A DNA stretch of 64,000 bases from Anabaenopsis elenkinii CCIBt3563 (GCF_015245355.1 NZ_CP063311.1:765313-829312); one strand, 5' to 3'; positions 25,321-37,590 are shown, counted from the first letter of the stretch. The notes: generated from the letters alone by a model not told the origin. Translations and numbers: made by a program.

Positions 25321-28300
25321 ATGTCTCAACTACAACTAAATCTGCTTGGAACCTATGCGACTAATATTTTTAATCGTAGTGCTGCGGAAATTGTCGTCCA
25401 TGACCCCCAGACTCAAAGGCTATTCGTAGTCAACGCCAGCGCGCCAGCAGTAGAGGTGCTGGATATTAGCAACCCCAGTAATCCCACTAAGCTATTTGAA
25501 ATTGACCCCTCTGTCTATGGTGCCACAGCTAATAGTGTCGCAGTCTCTAATGGTATCGTCGCAGTAGCTATTGATAACCCCGTCACCACTGAACCAGGTA
25601 AAGTAGTATTCTTCGACACCAATGGTCAATTCCTCAGCGCCGTCATAGTGGGAGCCTTACCGGATATGCTCCTATTTACCCCTGACGGCACTAAAGTATT
25701 AGTAGCCAATGAAGGGGAACCCAGCGCAGACTATACCATTGACCCAGAGGGATCAGTTAGTATTATTGATATTTCTGGGGGGGTCGCAAACCTGACCCAA
25801 GATAATGTCATCACCGCCGACTTCAGAGCTTTTAATGATCAACGAGATGCTTTAATCGCCGCTGGTGTGCGGATTTTTGGACCCAACGCCACCGTCGCCC
25901 AAGACCTGGAACCAGAGTATATTGCTATCTCTGGGGACTCTCGTACCGCCTATGTAGCCTTACAAGAAAATAACGCGATCGCCGTCCTAGATATCCCCTC
26001 CGGGACATTCACCAATATCATCCCCCTGGGTTACAAACCCCACGGAGCAGAAATATTCACCTTTGACCGCACCACCTTACCCCCCTTCAATGGGACAACA
26101 ACAGTAGAACCGGCGACTAGTGGGGAAATCTTGTTAGGTGGGTTAGGTGGAATCTTCTTTGAAGGATTTACCGACACCGGGAAATTACAGTTTATCGGTG
26201 TACCAGACCGCAATCCCTCCAGTACCCGCGATACCACAGGGGATGGTAGAATTGATGCTCGCGTCTTTCCCTTTGCTGATGCACCGACGGAAATTGTCCG
26301 CTTTGAGCTAGACCGCAACAACCGTAAAATCACAGTTACCGAACGTGTACAATTGTTCCGGGAAGATGGTACAACCCCAGTTACCCGCTTACCCAATATC
26401 CAGGGGGATGACGATGGTCTCACCCCCATCGCCCCCGACGGAACCCTACTAGAATTTGACCCCTACGGCGCGGATTTTGAAGGAGTCCTCCGCACTCCCG
26501 ATGGTAGTTACTGGTTAGTAGATGAATATCGCCCCGCCATTTACCACTTCAACCCCCAGGGGATTTTAATTAACCGCTTTGTAGCCGAGGGCACAGCAGA
26601 ACGAGCCGGACAACCGGTAGGAACCTTTGGTTTAGAAGTTCTCCCCCCTGAATATCTAAAACGGCGGGATAATAGAGGCTTTGAAGGTATAGCTTACCAA
26701 GATGGCAAGATTTTCGCCTTTACCCAGAGTCCCTTAAATAACCCCAGTTCTCGTAACTCCCAAGTAATTCGGATTTTAGAACTGGATATAGCCACATCTA
26801 CAACCACCGGTGAATATCTCTATCAATTAGTAGGGGGTCAAAGCGATAAAATCGGCGATGCGGTCTCCCTAGGAGAGGGTACGGGTGAGTTCTTGGTAAT
26901 TGAGCGAGACTCCGACCCCGGGCGTGATTCCATTAAAAATGTGTTCCGGATTACCTTAGAAGGTGCTACTAATCTGAGAACTGTAGACCCAGCTATATTA
27001 CCAGCAGGTGCTACCTTTGATAGTTTACCAGTATCCCAACTACAGGCTTTAGGGATTAACCCAGTGGGGAAAACCCTAGAGGTGGATTTAGCCAAGATCG
27101 GTTATGACTTTGTGGATAAACCCGAGGGATTGGCTTTAATTGATGCTCACACCATCGCGGTACTCAATGATAATGACTTTGAAACAGTCTATCCCCTGGC
27201 TTTGGGGTTGATTGATTTACGCAGTGTGAATAATCCTTTGGATGTGAGCGATCGCGATGGGGCGATTAACATCACCAATTACCCCAACCTGTTCGGGATG
27301 TATCAACCCGATGCGATCGCCCTCTACGAAATCAACGGACAGACTTACATCGTCACAGCAAACGAAGGAGACGCCCGAGATTACCGCGGTTTTGCTGAAG
27401 AAGCCAGAGTAAGAGACCTCATACTTGACCGGGATAGTTTCCCCAACGCACGAGAACTACAACGAGATCAGAACCTAGGTCGCCTCACAGTCACTACTGC
27501 TAATGGTATCAGTGATGGGATTTTCTTTAGATCCACCCTCACCGGCGCCCAGGAAGTCACCCCAGTCACCACTCCCGCTAGAGGGAACGCAGTATTAAAA
27601 CTCAACGATGACCGTACAGCTTTGAGTTATGAACTGACCATTACCGGGTTAGACTTCGGTCCGGTGTTAGGCTTGAGTCCCCGCACCCCCGACCCTAGTG
27701 ATGATGTAACCATGTTACATTTCCATCAAGCACTCCGGGGAGCAAATGGTCCCGTGGTGTTTGGTATTTTAAACCCCAACCAAGACCCAGACCTGAGCTT
27801 TAGCTTTAACGCCGATGGTTCCACCACACTAAACGGGATTTGGAGAGAAAGCGACCCAGCTACCAAAGCACTGAGTGAATTTGTCCCCACCCTACTCAAT
27901 GCCAATATTGGCGATGAAGTAGACTTATACTTTAACGTCCACACTGTACGTAACCGCTCCGGGGAGATTCGCGGACAACTCACTTCCACCCTGGCATACA
28001 ATGAGTTATATGTGTTTGGCGGTCGCTCCTTTAGCATCTGGGATACTCAAGGTAATTTAGTTTACGACAGTGGGGCAGAATTTGAAGAATTTATTGCCGA
28101 ACGCTTCCCGGACTACTTCAACTCTAACCACAGTACCACGGATTTTGATACCCGCAGCGACAACAAAGGACCCGAACCAGAGGGGGTAGCTATTGGGGAG
28201 ATTGATGGGCGGATTTATGCTTTCATCGGTCTAGAGCGGTTTGGTGGTGTACTTACCTATGACATTACTAACCCCGCCGAGGCCTTCTTCGTAGACTACG

Positions 28301-31300
28301 TTAACAACCGTGATTTTAGCGTCGCTTCTAACTCAGGTCTGGCGGGAGACTTGGGGGCTGAGGGGATAATTTTCATCCCCGCCGCCGATAGTCCCAATGG
28401 GGAACCTTTGGTAGTAGTCGCCAATGAAGTCAGTGGTACTACTTCTTTATTTAGCGTTACCCCACCCCCCCCTGGTAACAATGCACCTATACTGACTAAC
28501 CCCATTCTTGATCAGATCGTTCTATCCAATTCTAGTTTCACATTTACTCTACCTACTGATACCTTCTTAGATGTAGATGTAATTAACCCCTTTAAAAATT
28601 TAGTAGTCTTCGGTGATAGTATCTCTGATACTGGTAACTTATACGCTGCTACAGGTAACCTGTTCCCTCCACCGCCAAATTACCAGGGGCGTTTTTCTAA
28701 CGGTTTAATTTGGGTTGATTATTTCGGCGGTGAGTTAGAATTTGCCCCGGAAACTGTGAAAAACTTTGCCTTTGGCGGTGCTACAACCGGTGAATTTAGC
28801 AGCGATCCTCTATTACCCATTCCTATACCAGGATTACTCACCCAAGTTGAGCAATTTATTAATTTAACTGCTACTACTCCTATTGGCGCAGATGGATTGT
28901 ATGTGATTTGGGCTGGTGCTAATGATTTTCTATCGATTCCAGCAGATGTCAACCAAGCTATCACTAATGCTGTAAATAATATCAGTAGTGCCATCAGGAC
29001 CTTAGCACAGTCAGGCGCTCAAGAGATTTTGGTAGCTAATTTGCCAGACTTGGGACTTTTCCCCGCTTTGAGAAATACTCCTATTGCTCCAGGGGCTACA
29101 GCTATTACTACAGGCTTTAATACTGCTTTAAGTGCAGCATTAAACAACTTAGCACCCAGTTTGAATGTCAATTTATCTTTGATAACAGCAGATAAATTTG
29201 CTGAATGGCAGGAAGATAACGGTGTCCTCCAGGAGTACGGATTTACTAATTATACAACTCCTCTGATTAATATAACTGACCCTGTATCTGCGGATGAATA
29301 TTTCTTTTGGGATGAAAGACATCCTACTACTAAAGGTCATCAATTTCTTGCGGAAACCTTGAGAAATCAGCTGTTTGATCAGCAGCTGATTCCAGATTTC
29401 CTCACCTACTCAGCCACATTAGAAAATGGTGAACCCTTACCTTCATGGTTAACCTTTAATCCCGTTACTCGCACCTTTAGCGGTACACCGGGTAATGAAG
29501 ATGTCGGTACTTTTGAGATCACCGTCACTGCTAGAGATACAGCGGGTACAAGTGTGAGTGATACCTTTTTATTTAGCGTTATCCCACAGACCTTTACCCT
29601 CCAACTGTTCCACTTTGCAGACCAAGAGGCGGGTGCTTCGGCCTTTACAGATATTCCCCGGTTCTCAGCTGTACTCAATGCTCTCAAAGCAGAGGATTTA
29701 GACAATGATGGTATACCAGGTTTCCCCAATACCCTTGTTCTCTCTTCCGGTGATGCTTATATACCTGGTCTGTTCTTCAATGCTTCCCAAACAGTTTATG
29801 ACGGTGTTGGACGGGGTGACATTCTCATTCAGAATGCTTTAGGGGTCCAAGCTATTGCTTTTGGTAATCATGAATTTGACCTTGGTACGTCGATAGTTAG
29901 AGATTTGATTGTTGGGGATTTAGCAGCTGGTTTCCCTGGAACCGCCTTCCCTTACCTGAGTTCTAACTTAGATTTTAGCACTGATAGTAATCTGGCTGAC
30001 TTGGTAGTTGCTGATGCCCAAGCTCCCCTACCTAACAGTATTGCAGCTAGTGTGGTGATTGATGTCAATGGTGAACGAATTGGTGTTGTTGGAGCTACTA
30101 CCCCCACTCTGCCTATCATCTCTAGTCCGGGGAATGTTACTGTTAAGCCACAGCCCTTTGGTGGCGATCCCACCTCAGCCCAACTCGATGCCCTAGCTGC
30201 TGAAATTCAAGCTGATGTGGATGTTCTTTTAGCGGCTAATCCTGATATTAATAAGGTGGTGTTACTGGCTCATATGCAGCAGTTAGCCATTGAGCAGGAG
30301 TTGGCAACCCGGCTACGCCATGTCGATATTATTGTGGCTGGTGGTTCCAATACCCGCTTGGTGGATGAAACTGACCGCCTCCGGGCCGGGGATGCAGCCC
30401 AAGGACCCTATCCCATCTTCACAACCGATGCTGACGGCCTCCCCGTGGCCATTGTGAATACAGATGGTAACTATAAGTATGTAGGTCGTTTAGTTATTGA
30501 CTTTGATGCCAATGGCGTAATTATCCCAGAAAGCTATAACCCAGCTATTAGTGGTGCTTTTGCTACCGATGCTCAGGGAGTGTCAGACTTGGGGGCTGAA
30601 GGTCTGGTTGATCCGCAAATTCAAGCCATTGTGGATACTCTGCGTAATGTGGTTGTGCAGCAGGAAAGCAATGTCTTTGGAATTAGCACAGTGTATCTCA
30701 ATGGCGATCGCAATAGTGTACGAAGGCAGGAAACCAACTTGGGTAATCTGACTGCCGATGCTAATTTGGCGATCGCCCGGGAGTTTGACCCCGAAGTAGT
30801 CATTTCCTTGAAAAACGGCGGCGGTATTCGTGACAGTATTGGTCGAGTAGTTGTACCGACAGGTAGTACTGGGCAATTTGAAACTCTGCCCAACGAAGCC
30901 GTGACAGATGCTAACGGTAACATTGTCAAGCCGGAAGGTGGCATTTCGGAAAACGATATCGTCAATTCCCTTCGTTTCAATAATGGCTTGACATTGGTGA
31001 CTGTTACTGCTACAGAACTTTTAGCTTTGGCAGAACACGCGATTGCCTCTACAACCTTGGATGATTCGGCCACTCCGGGGCGTTTTCCTCAAGTGGCTGG
31101 TTTCTCCTTTAGTTTTGACCCCTCCCGTCAACCAGGTAATCGTGTTCTCTCTCTAGCCATTGAAGACGAAACTGGCAAAGACTTGGATGTAGTGGTGAGA
31201 GGTGGGGAAATCTTCGGTGATCCCAACCGCACCTTCCGCATGGTTACTCTTAACTTCCTCGCTGGCGGTGGTGACGGCTATCCTTTCCCCCAAGGCGAAA

Positions 31301-32304
31301 GCGCCAACCGAGTAGATTTAGCTCAAACCATCGATGCACCCCGCACTGGTAACGCTACTTTTGCACCCGATGGTACTGAGCAAGATACTTTAGCAGAGTA
31401 CCTATTCCGCAATTTCTTGACTACTCCCTTTAGTCAAGCAGATACACCTCGTGAGTTGGATACCAGACTGCAAAATCTAGCTTTCCGAGCCGATACTGTC
31501 ATTGACCCGGTGATTGAAATTGTCAGTATACTTAGTGGTTCTCCTACAGCCGATGACTTGACTTTAACCAGTACTCAATCAGGTATTACCGTGTTTACCG
31601 GGGATGGAGATGACCAGGTAGATGGTAGTCAAGCTGTTAGTAGTGCAATATATGGCGGAACGGGTAACGATACCATCTTGGTGGGTAGTGACGGTTACGC
31701 CAGTGGTGGCGATGGTGACGACACTTTAATAATTGGTGCTCAAGGACCTGCTAGGGGTAGCGTTTTAGATGGCGGTCGAGGTAATGATACCTTGATGGTT
31801 GTGGAAGCCAGCGGCGCTAACATCCTCCTGGGTGGGGCTGACCATGACAGCTTACAGGTAGCAGAAGGACGGGGACAAATGCTGTTTGGTGGTTCCGGTC
31901 GAGATGTGCTGCGCTCTAGCCCAGATGGTCATAATCGCCTCTATGGTGGTTCCGGTGATGACCAACTGTTTTCTACCGTGGGCGATCGCCTGTTTGGTGG
32001 CGATGGTAATGATAGTCTTTACGCCGGACAGGGTGGTAATAATTTACTCTGGGGCGGCGCTGGAGCAGATAACTTCTGGTTAGTAGTTGGCGGTTCCCTA
32101 CCCAATGCACCCAATGTTGTCAAAGATTTTCAACTAGGTATAGACCGGATTGGTATGGGTGGTATTACCGCCAACCAAGTTAGTTTATTCAGTCAAAATA
32201 GTAACACGCTAATTCAAATTGGTGGTACTAATGTCGCCCTTATAGAAGGGGTAAATTCAGCCCAATTTAATCTCAACGATTCCAGTCAATTTGTCTTTGC
32301 TTAA
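25321..32304 (+). CDS. Giant secreted multi-domain phosphatase/esterase with Ca-binding C-terminus
   Basis: About 2,327 residues if the ATG at 25321 ([17 protein letters not shown]) is used; an upstream ATG (25252) adds a low-complexity leader. Domains in order: choice-of-anchor-I/beta-propeller (1-250); phytase-like esterase domain (260-660, [14 protein letters not shown]); CHRD domain (735-890, [17 protein letters not shown]); GDSL esterase (1093-1355, [24 protein letters not shown], so Ser, Asn, Asp and His are present); putative Ig (1360-1420); 5'-nucleotidase-like (1424-2056, [23 protein letters not shown]); RTX-like GG.GND repeats (2086-end). The 5'-nucleotidase GHTH site is replaced by GGSNTR. 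It is probably exported by type I secretion and used to scavenge organic phosphate or esters. No Pho box was found. Confidence 0.85.
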   Translation: MSQLQLNLLGTYATNIFNRSAAEIVVHDPQTQRLFVVNASAPAVEVLDISNPSNPTKLFEIDPSVYGATANSVAVSNGIVAVAIDNPVTTEPGKVVFFDTNGQFLSAVIVGALPDMLLFTPDGTKVLVANEGEPSADYTIDPEGSVSIIDISGGVANLTQDNVITADFRAFNDQRDALIAAGVRIFGPNATVAQDLEPEYIAISGDSRTAYVALQENNAIAVLDIPSGTFTNIIPLGYKPHGAEIFTFDRTTLPPFNGTTTVEPATSGEILLGGLGGIFFEGFTDTGKLQFIGVPDRNPSSTRDTTGDGRIDARVFPFADAPTEIVRFELDRNNRKITVTERVQLFREDGTTPVTRLPNIQGDDDGLTPIAPDGTLLEFDPYGADFEGVLRTPDGSYWLVDEYRPAIYHFNPQGILINRFVAEGTAERAGQPVGTFGLEVLPPEYLKRRDNRGFEGIAYQDGKIFAFTQSPLNNPSSRNSQVIRILELDIATSTTTGEYLYQLVGGQSDKIGDAVSLGEGTGEFLVIERDSDPGRDSIKNVFRITLEGATNLRTVDPAILPAGATFDSLPVSQLQALGINPVGKTLEVDLAKIGYDFVDKPEGLALIDAHTIAVLNDNDFETVYPLALGLIDLRSVNNPLDVSDRDGAINITNYPNLFGMYQPDAIALYEINGQTYIVTANEGDARDYRGFAEEARVRDLILDRDSFPNARELQRDQNLGRLTVTTANGISDGIFFRSTLTGAQEVTPVTTPARGNAVLKLNDDRTALSYELTITGLDFGPVLGLSPRTPDPSDDVTMLHFHQALRGANGPVVFGILNPNQDPDLSFSFNADGSTTLNGIWRESDPATKALSEFVPTLLNANIGDEVDLYFNVHTVRNRSGEIRGQLTSTLAYNELYVFGGRSFSIWDTQGNLVYDSGAEFEEFIAERFPDYFNSNHSTTDFDTRSDNKGPEPEGVAIGEIDGRIYAFIGLERFGGVLTYDITNPAEAFFVDYVNNRDFSVASNSGLAGDLGAEGIIFIPAADSPNGEPLVVVANEVSGTTSLFSVTPPPPGNNAPILTNPILDQIVLSNSSFTFTLPTDTFLDVDVINPFKNLVVFGDSISDTGNLYAATGNLFPPPPNYQGRFSNGLIWVDYFGGELEFAPETVKNFAFGGATTGEFSSDPLLPIPIPGLLTQVEQFINLTATTPIGADGLYVIWAGANDFLSIPADVNQAITNAVNNISSAIRTLAQSGAQEILVANLPDLGLFPALRNTPIAPGATAITTGFNTALSAALNNLAPSLNVNLSLITADKFAEWQEDNGVLQEYGFTNYTTPLINITDPVSADEYFFWDERHPTTKGHQFLAETLRNQLFDQQLIPDFLTYSATLENGEPLPSWLTFNPVTRTFSGTPGNEDVGTFEITVTARDTAGTSVSDTFLFSVIPQTFTLQLFHFADQEAGASAFTDIPRFSAVLNALKAEDLDNDGIPGFPNTLVLSSGDAYIPGLFFNASQTVYDGVGRGDILIQNALGVQAIAFGNHEFDLGTSIVRDLIVGDLAAGFPGTAFPYLSSNLDFSTDSNLADLVVADAQAPLPNSIAASVVIDVNGERIGVVGATTPTLPIISSPGNVTVKPQPFGGDPTSAQLDALAAEIQADVDVLLAANPDINKVVLLAHMQQLAIEQELATRLRHVDIIVAGGSNTRLVDETDRLRAGDAAQGPYPIFTTDADGLPVAIVNTDGNYKYVGRLVIDFDANGVIIPESYNPAISGAFATDAQGVSDLGAEGLVDPQIQAIVDTLRNVVVQQESNVFGISTVYLNGDRNSVRRQETNLGNLTADANLAIAREFDPEVVISLKNGGGIRDSIGRVVVPTGSTGQFETLPNEAVTDANGNIVKPEGGISENDIVNSLRFNNGLTLVTVTATELLALAEHAIASTTLDDSATPGRFPQVAGFSFSFDPSRQPGNRVLSLAIEDETGKDLDVVVRGGEIFGDPNRTFRMVTLNFLAGGGDGYPFPQGESANRVDLAQTIDAPRTGNATFAPDGTEQDTLAEYLFRNFLTTPFSQADTPRELDTRLQNLAFRADTVIDPVIEIVSILSGSPTADDLTLTSTQSGITVFTGDGDDQVDGSQAVSSAIYGGTGNDTILVGSDGYASGGDGDDTLIIGAQGPARGSVLDGGRGNDTLMVVEASGANILLGGADHDSLQVAEGRGQMLFGGSGRDVLRSSPDGHNRLYGGSGDDQLFSTVGDRLFGGDGNDSLYAGQGGNNLLWGGAGADNFWLVVGGSLPNAPNVVKDFQLGIDRIGMGGITANQVSLFSQNSNTLIQIGGTNVALIEGVNSAQFNLNDSSQFVFA
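31757..32304 (+). repeat. C-terminal module repeat, copy 1
   Basis: About 548 bp encoding the last ~182 residues of the giant protein (from [11 protein letters not shown] to FVFA). It is nearly identical to 34363-34909. The first ~450 bp differ at only a handful of positions; the last ~100 bp differ more. Confidence 0.9.
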
Positions 32305-32308
32305 ATCA

Positions 32309-32342
32309 GATCCCGGAATTTCTTACAGAAATTCCGGGGATC
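32309..32342 (+). terminator. Long hairpin between the two phosphatase genes
   Basis: CCCGGAATTTC-ttaca-GAAATTCCGGG is a perfect 11-bp stem that starts 8 nt after the stop codon. No T-run follows, so it may be an mRNA-stabilising or partial termination hairpin rather than a full terminator. Confidence 0.5.
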
Positions 32343-32389
32343 TCCCCTTAAGTAAACGTGAAAATACTACCCCAAGGAGATTTTACACC

Positions 32390-34909
32390 ATGTCTGAATT
32401 TAGAATTAATCCCTATCTGCAAAATCCATCATCTCAAGGGATTTACATCACCTGGTTTACCGAACAAGATATACCCGGGAGATTAACTATAACCGGACCG
32501 GGTTTAAATAACCCTCTGGCTTTAGTTAGTACCCCCACCTTTCAACCCCTCTTAACCTATACTACAGCCGAGAAAAACCAAAATATCCCTGGACTGGTCC
32601 AGGGTTCTTGGTTAATCAGTGATAATAACTATAAGCACAGTATAAATGTGCAAGGTTTATTACCAGGTAATACCTATAACTACACAGTTACCCTGGGGAG
32701 TGAAACTTTTACCTCCACCTTTAAAACCGCCCCTAGTAATACAGACTGGTCTAGCGTTCGGTTTATAGCCATGGCTGACAGCGAAACCGAACCCCTGGGA
32801 CGGGTGACTAATCGGGAATGGCAACCGGGTGCTTTAGCCACTAACTCCATAGAACGCCCGGCACTTAGTAATAGTCAGTGGGCTGACACCTTTGGCACAT
32901 CTGGCTCTGGGGCAAACCAAACCCTACGTTATGCCCTCACCGAAACGGAAGGCTACCGACAAAACCTAGCTGTAGTTAACAGTCGTCACCCTGACTTTTT
33001 GATGATGCCGGGAGACTTAGTACAGGGAGGTGGCTATCAACCCGGATGGGATGAATTTTTTAGACACAACGCCGGAGAGTTTGATAGCGGTTTATCTCAA
33101 TACCCCATATTACCAGCTTTAGGTAACTGGGAGAACTTCGGCGCTCTCAATGGCGGCTATGGTACAGATAGGGATGGTCGATTTGGTCCTAAATTTGGGC
33201 GGGATAAGTATCATATTTACTTTGATGCCCCTGACAACGGCACTCCTGAGCATCGGGATAATTACTATCGCATTGACTACGGTCCAGTAACTATCCTCAC
33301 CTTAGATAGTTCTAATGGGGAGCCGGATGACCGGCGCTCTAACTATGGTGGGGAAGGACAACCGCCTAAAATTAGTGGTAGGGAATATACAGGACCGGGA
33401 ACGGATACTCAGGAAAACTACACCCGTGAGCAGTATGAAGCCGCTGGGGGAACTGACTTAGCTGATTTCAATCCTGGTAGTATTCAGTGGAACTGGGTCA
33501 TGGAGCAACTTAATGATGCTCGCAGCCAAGGACAGATTATTTTTGTGCAGTTTCATCATGTACCTTACAGCAGTGGGGAACATGGTCAACCGATGAATCA
33601 TGTCCTGTCCACTGGACAAGCAGGAACACCGATGCGCCAGTACCATAGTATGTTTGAGCAATATGGGGTAGCTGCGGTGTTGGCTGGTCATAGTGAAATG
33701 TTTGAACGCAGCTTTGTAGATGAGGATGGCGATGGGATTGGGGTAAGCTATTACGATGTTGGGGTAGCTGGTGATGGCTTAAGAGGACAAAAACGGGATG
33801 GCTCCGGGTTAAACAGACCTTTACTCAACTACAACGAGTTTAGTCAGTGGACTGCTGACCAAAGTGAACCAGAGTTGTGGGGTGAGGTGAATGGCGTACC
33901 CCAACTGATTGATGGGGGTAAACACTACGGTCACCTAGAGGTAAACCTTCAGCGGTTAAACCCCGCTGGGGGAGCTAGTGCTAAGGTAGTGATGACTCCC
34001 GTCTATGTTTTCCCTATCTTAGATGCCAACTACAATTTAATCAACACAGAGCGCCGGGTTTATGGCGATGAGATTTTGTTGTTAGCAGATACACAAGGTC
34101 GGATAGCCACAGCGCCTTTAGACCCTAATCCTTTAATTTTTGGTAGTGCGGAATCTGACGATATTGTTTTAAACCGTAACCAACCACTGAAAACAGTATT
34201 TTCTGGTAATGGGGATGACGTAGTTGATGCCAGCTTGGTCTCCTATGTAGAGGTTATAGGTGGCACAGGTAATGACACCATCATGGTCGCAAGTGTATCT
34301 TTCGCCAGTGGTGGCGATGGGGATGACACCTTAATGATTGGTACCCAGGGTTCTGGTAGTTCCAGCGTTTTAGATGGCGGTCGAGGTAATGATACCTTGA
34401 TGGTTGTGGAAGCCAGCGGCGCTAACATCCTCCTGGGTGGGGCTGACCATGACACCTTACAGGTAGCAGAAGGACGGGGACAAATGCTGTTTGGTGGTTC
34501 CGGTCGAGATGTGCTGCGCTCTAGCCCAGATGGTCATAATCGCCTCTATGGTGGTTCCGGTGATGACCAACTGTTTTCTACCGTGGGCGATCGCCTGTTT
34601 GGTGGCGATGGTAATGATAGTCTCTACGCCGGACAGGGTGGTAATAATTTACTCTGGGGCGGCGCTGGAGCAGATAGCTTCTGGTTAGTAGTTAGCGGTT
34701 CCCTACCCAATGCACCCAATGTTGTCAAAGATTTTCAACTAGGTATAGACCGGATTGGTATGGGTGGTATTACCGCCAACCAAGTTAGTTTATTCAGTCA
34801 AAATGGTAACACCCTTATTAGGGTGGGGGGTACAGATGTCGCCCTCATCGAAGGGGTGAACTCAGCCCAATTTAATCTCAACGATTCCAGTCAGTTTGTC
34901 TTTGCTTAA
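32390..34909 (+). CDS. Purple-acid-phosphatase-like secreted protein with Ca-binding C-terminus
   Basis: 839 residues from ATG 32390, chosen because CAAGGAGA lies 10 nt upstream; a longer frame from 32291 crosses the intergenic hairpin. Residues about 1-120 are a fibronectin-like PAP N-domain (INPYLQNPSSQGIYITW). Residues about 125-560 are a metallophosphatase: FIAMADSE, MMPGDLVQGG, PALGNWENFG, VQFHHVPYSSGEHG, LAGHSEMFERS. GNHE has become GNWE and GHxH has become GHSE, so the metal site is altered. Residues about 590-839 are RTX-like GGxGND repeats almost identical to those of the preceding gene. It is probably secreted and linked functionally to its neighbour. Confidence 0.85.
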   Translation: MSEFRINPYLQNPSSQGIYITWFTEQDIPGRLTITGPGLNNPLALVSTPTFQPLLTYTTAEKNQNIPGLVQGSWLISDNNYKHSINVQGLLPGNTYNYTVTLGSETFTSTFKTAPSNTDWSSVRFIAMADSETEPLGRVTNREWQPGALATNSIERPALSNSQWADTFGTSGSGANQTLRYALTETEGYRQNLAVVNSRHPDFLMMPGDLVQGGGYQPGWDEFFRHNAGEFDSGLSQYPILPALGNWENFGALNGGYGTDRDGRFGPKFGRDKYHIYFDAPDNGTPEHRDNYYRIDYGPVTILTLDSSNGEPDDRRSNYGGEGQPPKISGREYTGPGTDTQENYTREQYEAAGGTDLADFNPGSIQWNWVMEQLNDARSQGQIIFVQFHHVPYSSGEHGQPMNHVLSTGQAGTPMRQYHSMFEQYGVAAVLAGHSEMFERSFVDEDGDGIGVSYYDVGVAGDGLRGQKRDGSGLNRPLLNYNEFSQWTADQSEPELWGEVNGVPQLIDGGKHYGHLEVNLQRLNPAGGASAKVVMTPVYVFPILDANYNLINTERRVYGDEILLLADTQGRIATAPLDPNPLIFGSAESDDIVLNRNQPLKTVFSGNGDDVVDASLVSYVEVIGGTGNDTIMVASVSFASGGDGDDTLMIGTQGSGSSSVLDGGRGNDTLMVVEASGANILLGGADHDTLQVAEGRGQMLFGGSGRDVLRSSPDGHNRLYGGSGDDQLFSTVGDRLFGGDGNDSLYAGQGGNNLLWGGAGADSFWLVVSGSLPNAPNVVKDFQLGIDRIGMGGITANQVSLFSQNGNTLIRVGGTDVALIEGVNSAQFNLNDSSQFVFA
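34363..34909 (+). repeat. C-terminal module repeat, copy 2
   Basis: Near-identical counterpart of 31757-32304 in the same orientation, ending both genes in FVFA. It points to recent duplication or gene conversion of the secretion/Ca-binding module. Confidence 0.9.
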
Positions 34910-35112
34910 AGTAATTTCACCCTGATTTCCCCGACCTTGAGGGGGTCAGGTGAGTCTCGGACTTCTGACCACAAAATTCTCATGTGAGTACAGACGTTCC
35001 GACGGAATGTCTGTACCTATAGAAGACCGGGATTTCCCTTAACTAAAGTAGTTTCTTTGACCTGGTGTTATCAGCCAGTTGTTAATTCAACTCAAAACAG
35101 GACATCTTTAAA

Positions 35113-37551
35113 ATGAGCATTCTTTTCATTAACTCCATTACTGATAACAACATTGTCAGTTCAGCAGAAGCTCAAACTGGCTTTAATATCACCGGTGGCG
35201 GTCAGCCCGGAGCAACCGTACGCCTGACCTTTGATAGTACCCGAGAATTAGCAGGTGGTAACACAACAGTAGTAAATCAAAATGGTCAATGGTCAGTCCC
35301 AGTTGTAGCGGCGGATGTCAAAGCCTTTGGTCAAGGGATGCAGAGAGTTACCGCCTTTCAGACCCTTGGTAATACTTCCTTACAACAGTTTCGGACATTC
35401 AGAGTCGATGCAATATTCATAGATGACCCTGTTATTGACCTCATCACCGATACAGCCATTATAAATGCAGCAGCTACAGCTACTAGTTTGACCGTTACCG
35501 GTACAGGTAAACCCGGAGCCACCTTGAATCTAGGCTTTACCAGCGGACTAACCTTGACCGGAAACAATACAACCATTGTCAGGGAAGACGGTACTTGGTC
35601 TGTAGATATTGCCGTAGCAGATATTTTTATCTTTGCTCAAGGGGGAGAAGTATTAACTGCTACTCAAAGTGAGGGAGAAGGTAACAGCCTACCAACTACA
35701 CAACCCCTAGTCAACCAATCAGGATTTACCCGCATATTTGGTACTGACGGTGATGATGAACTTTTTGCTCCCAGTAGAGGGAATGCTCAGGTATTTGGGC
35801 TAGAAGGTAATGACATTCTTGATGCTACCCCTAACCTATCAGGACAGGTCATTTTATATGGAGGTCCAGGTAATGACACCCTCATTGCTGGTAATAACCA
35901 TACTCTCTACGGCGGTGATGGGGATGATACCTTATTCGCCGCAGGCAGTCTTGGCCAGAATATATTATATGGTGGCCCTGGTAATGATCTTCTGATTGTT
36001 GTCGAAGGTAGCCACAATCAACTCTACGGGGGAGCCGGTAACGACAGGTTGATAGTCTCAGACGGTGGTGGGTTCAATCGTCTGTACGGCGAGGAAGGAG
36101 ACAATATTCTAGATGTTTCTAGCGGTACTGGGAATAATCAACTGTTTGGTGGTGCAGGAAATGATATCTTAATCGCCGGAGCCGCCACCGATGAACTGTT
36201 TGGTGGTGCAGGAAATGATCAATTATTTGCCGCTAACGGTGGTATTCTCACCGGGGGCAGCGGTGCCAATACCTTTTACCTCGCCAATGGCTCCATTCCT
36301 TCCCAACTTGCTATTATTACGGATTTTCAACCAGGGGGCGATCGCTTAGTAGTTGCTGGTCTACCCGCCCTCACAGCCGTCAAGCTAATTGAGGAAAATA
36401 CAGACACCATTGTTATTGCCTTATTATCAGACACAGAAGTCCCCCTGGCTTTACTCCAAGGTGTTCCACCCACTGCATTAGTAGCAGGTCGTGATGTCTT
36501 TTCTCAGACAGAAAGTCTTTTAGAACCCATTAATCTTGTGATTAGGGAAACCTTCCAAGTCACGAGTTTTGAGCAGAACCCCAGTGGCGTTGTCTTGACA
36601 TTCAATGATGATCTTAATCTCAGTGTCCTTAACCTGTACAGAGGATTAGACCCAGCCAATCCACTCGCCCCGGTTACTGATTTACCAGACCTCATCCTCA
36701 CCGATAGTGCTGGAAATATCATCAATGGTTCACTCATTTGGGACCAAGGCAATGCCAACACCCTCACCTTTGTTAAAACAGGTGACATTCTAGCACCCGG
36801 TAATTACACCCTGACCCTGGAGAGCCGTAATGATGGTTTCGTTAGCACGAATGGACGCTTACTAGATGGTAATGAAGATGGTTTCTCAGGTGGTAACTTT
36901 GTTCGGGAATTTACCGTCAATAGCCCCACAGTACCAGTCCTCACCTTACCTGACTTTAGCCGTGCCCCTGGTCAAGAGGTAAACAGACCTGCTGGTGGGG
37001 GTCAATTCGCTCCCCTACCCATCCGCATCACCAATCCCGGTGGTGTAGACAACATTAGCTTTACCTTGCAATATGACCCAGACCTGCTGGTTGTTAGAGG
37101 AGCAAATGTAGTCGCATCCGGTTGGAATTTCACCTCTAACCCCACCATCGATCCTTTAACAGGACGAGCTGAGTTTACTCTGAGTGGATCTGCCCTCAAT
37201 GCTAGTACCGACTTAATCACCTTGGATGCTCGGGTTCGAGAGACTGCAACCTACGGTGCTAAAGGTGTACTGCAAATACTTCCCGGTGGGGGCTTAGTAG
37301 GAGACAGTGCGGTACAACTGGTAGCATTAGTAGGAGATACCACCAAAACTCAAGAGTATCTTTCTACAGATGCGGCCTTAATTTCTCGTGTCAATGTCGG
37401 ACTGGATACAGGTTTTAGAGCTTTCCCTGTGACTGATCCTCTGATTATAGGAGACGTTACCGGCAACGGAGTGTTAAACTCCGCCGATTCAAGCTCTTTG
37501 GTCCGAGCAGCGGTGGGACTGTCTAGCCCTTTCCTCCCACCATTGGTTTAA
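35113..37551 (+). CDS. Secreted RTX-like / cohesin / dockerin-like protein
   Basis: 812 residues. Two Ig-like repeats (about 5-95 and 110-195, each with A.VTATQ/TAFQ-type strands) are followed by a Ca-binding GGxGNDxL block (about 210-400: [24 protein letters not shown]), which ends with DFQPGGDRLVV. Then come an SbsA-type Ig domain (about 475-610, VTSFEQNPSGVVLTFNDD), a cohesin-like domain (about 615-760, ISFTLQYDPDLLVV) and one dockerin-like loop (GDVTGNGVLNSADSSSL). No catalytic motif is seen. It is third in a same-direction series with the two phosphatase-like genes and shares their RTX style, so a surface or extracellular matrix role is likely. Confidence 0.85.
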   Translation: MSILFINSITDNNIVSSAEAQTGFNITGGGQPGATVRLTFDSTRELAGGNTTVVNQNGQWSVPVVAADVKAFGQGMQRVTAFQTLGNTSLQQFRTFRVDAIFIDDPVIDLITDTAIINAAATATSLTVTGTGKPGATLNLGFTSGLTLTGNNTTIVREDGTWSVDIAVADIFIFAQGGEVLTATQSEGEGNSLPTTQPLVNQSGFTRIFGTDGDDELFAPSRGNAQVFGLEGNDILDATPNLSGQVILYGGPGNDTLIAGNNHTLYGGDGDDTLFAAGSLGQNILYGGPGNDLLIVVEGSHNQLYGGAGNDRLIVSDGGGFNRLYGEEGDNILDVSSGTGNNQLFGGAGNDILIAGAATDELFGGAGNDQLFAANGGILTGGSGANTFYLANGSIPSQLAIITDFQPGGDRLVVAGLPALTAVKLIEENTDTIVIALLSDTEVPLALLQGVPPTALVAGRDVFSQTESLLEPINLVIRETFQVTSFEQNPSGVVLTFNDDLNLSVLNLYRGLDPANPLAPVTDLPDLILTDSAGNIINGSLIWDQGNANTLTFVKTGDILAPGNYTLTLESRNDGFVSTNGRLLDGNEDGFSGGNFVREFTVNSPTVPVLTLPDFSRAPGQEVNRPAGGGQFAPLPIRITNPGGVDNISFTLQYDPDLLVVRGANVVASGWNFTSNPTIDPLTGRAEFTLSGSALNASTDLITLDARVRETATYGAKGVLQILPGGGLVGDSAVQLVALVGDTTKTQEYLSTDAALISRVNVGLDTGFRAFPVTDPLIIGDVTGNGVLNSADSSSLVRAAVGLSSPFLPPLV

Positions 37552-37563
37552 AAAGATTCAGAT

Positions 37564-37590
37564 GGGGCGGTTTGACCGCCTCTATTTGGT
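37564..37590 (+). terminator. Terminator after the RTX/cohesin-like gene
   Basis: GGCGGT-ttg-ACCGCC (6 bp) followed by TCTATTTGGTTT. Confidence 0.6.
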
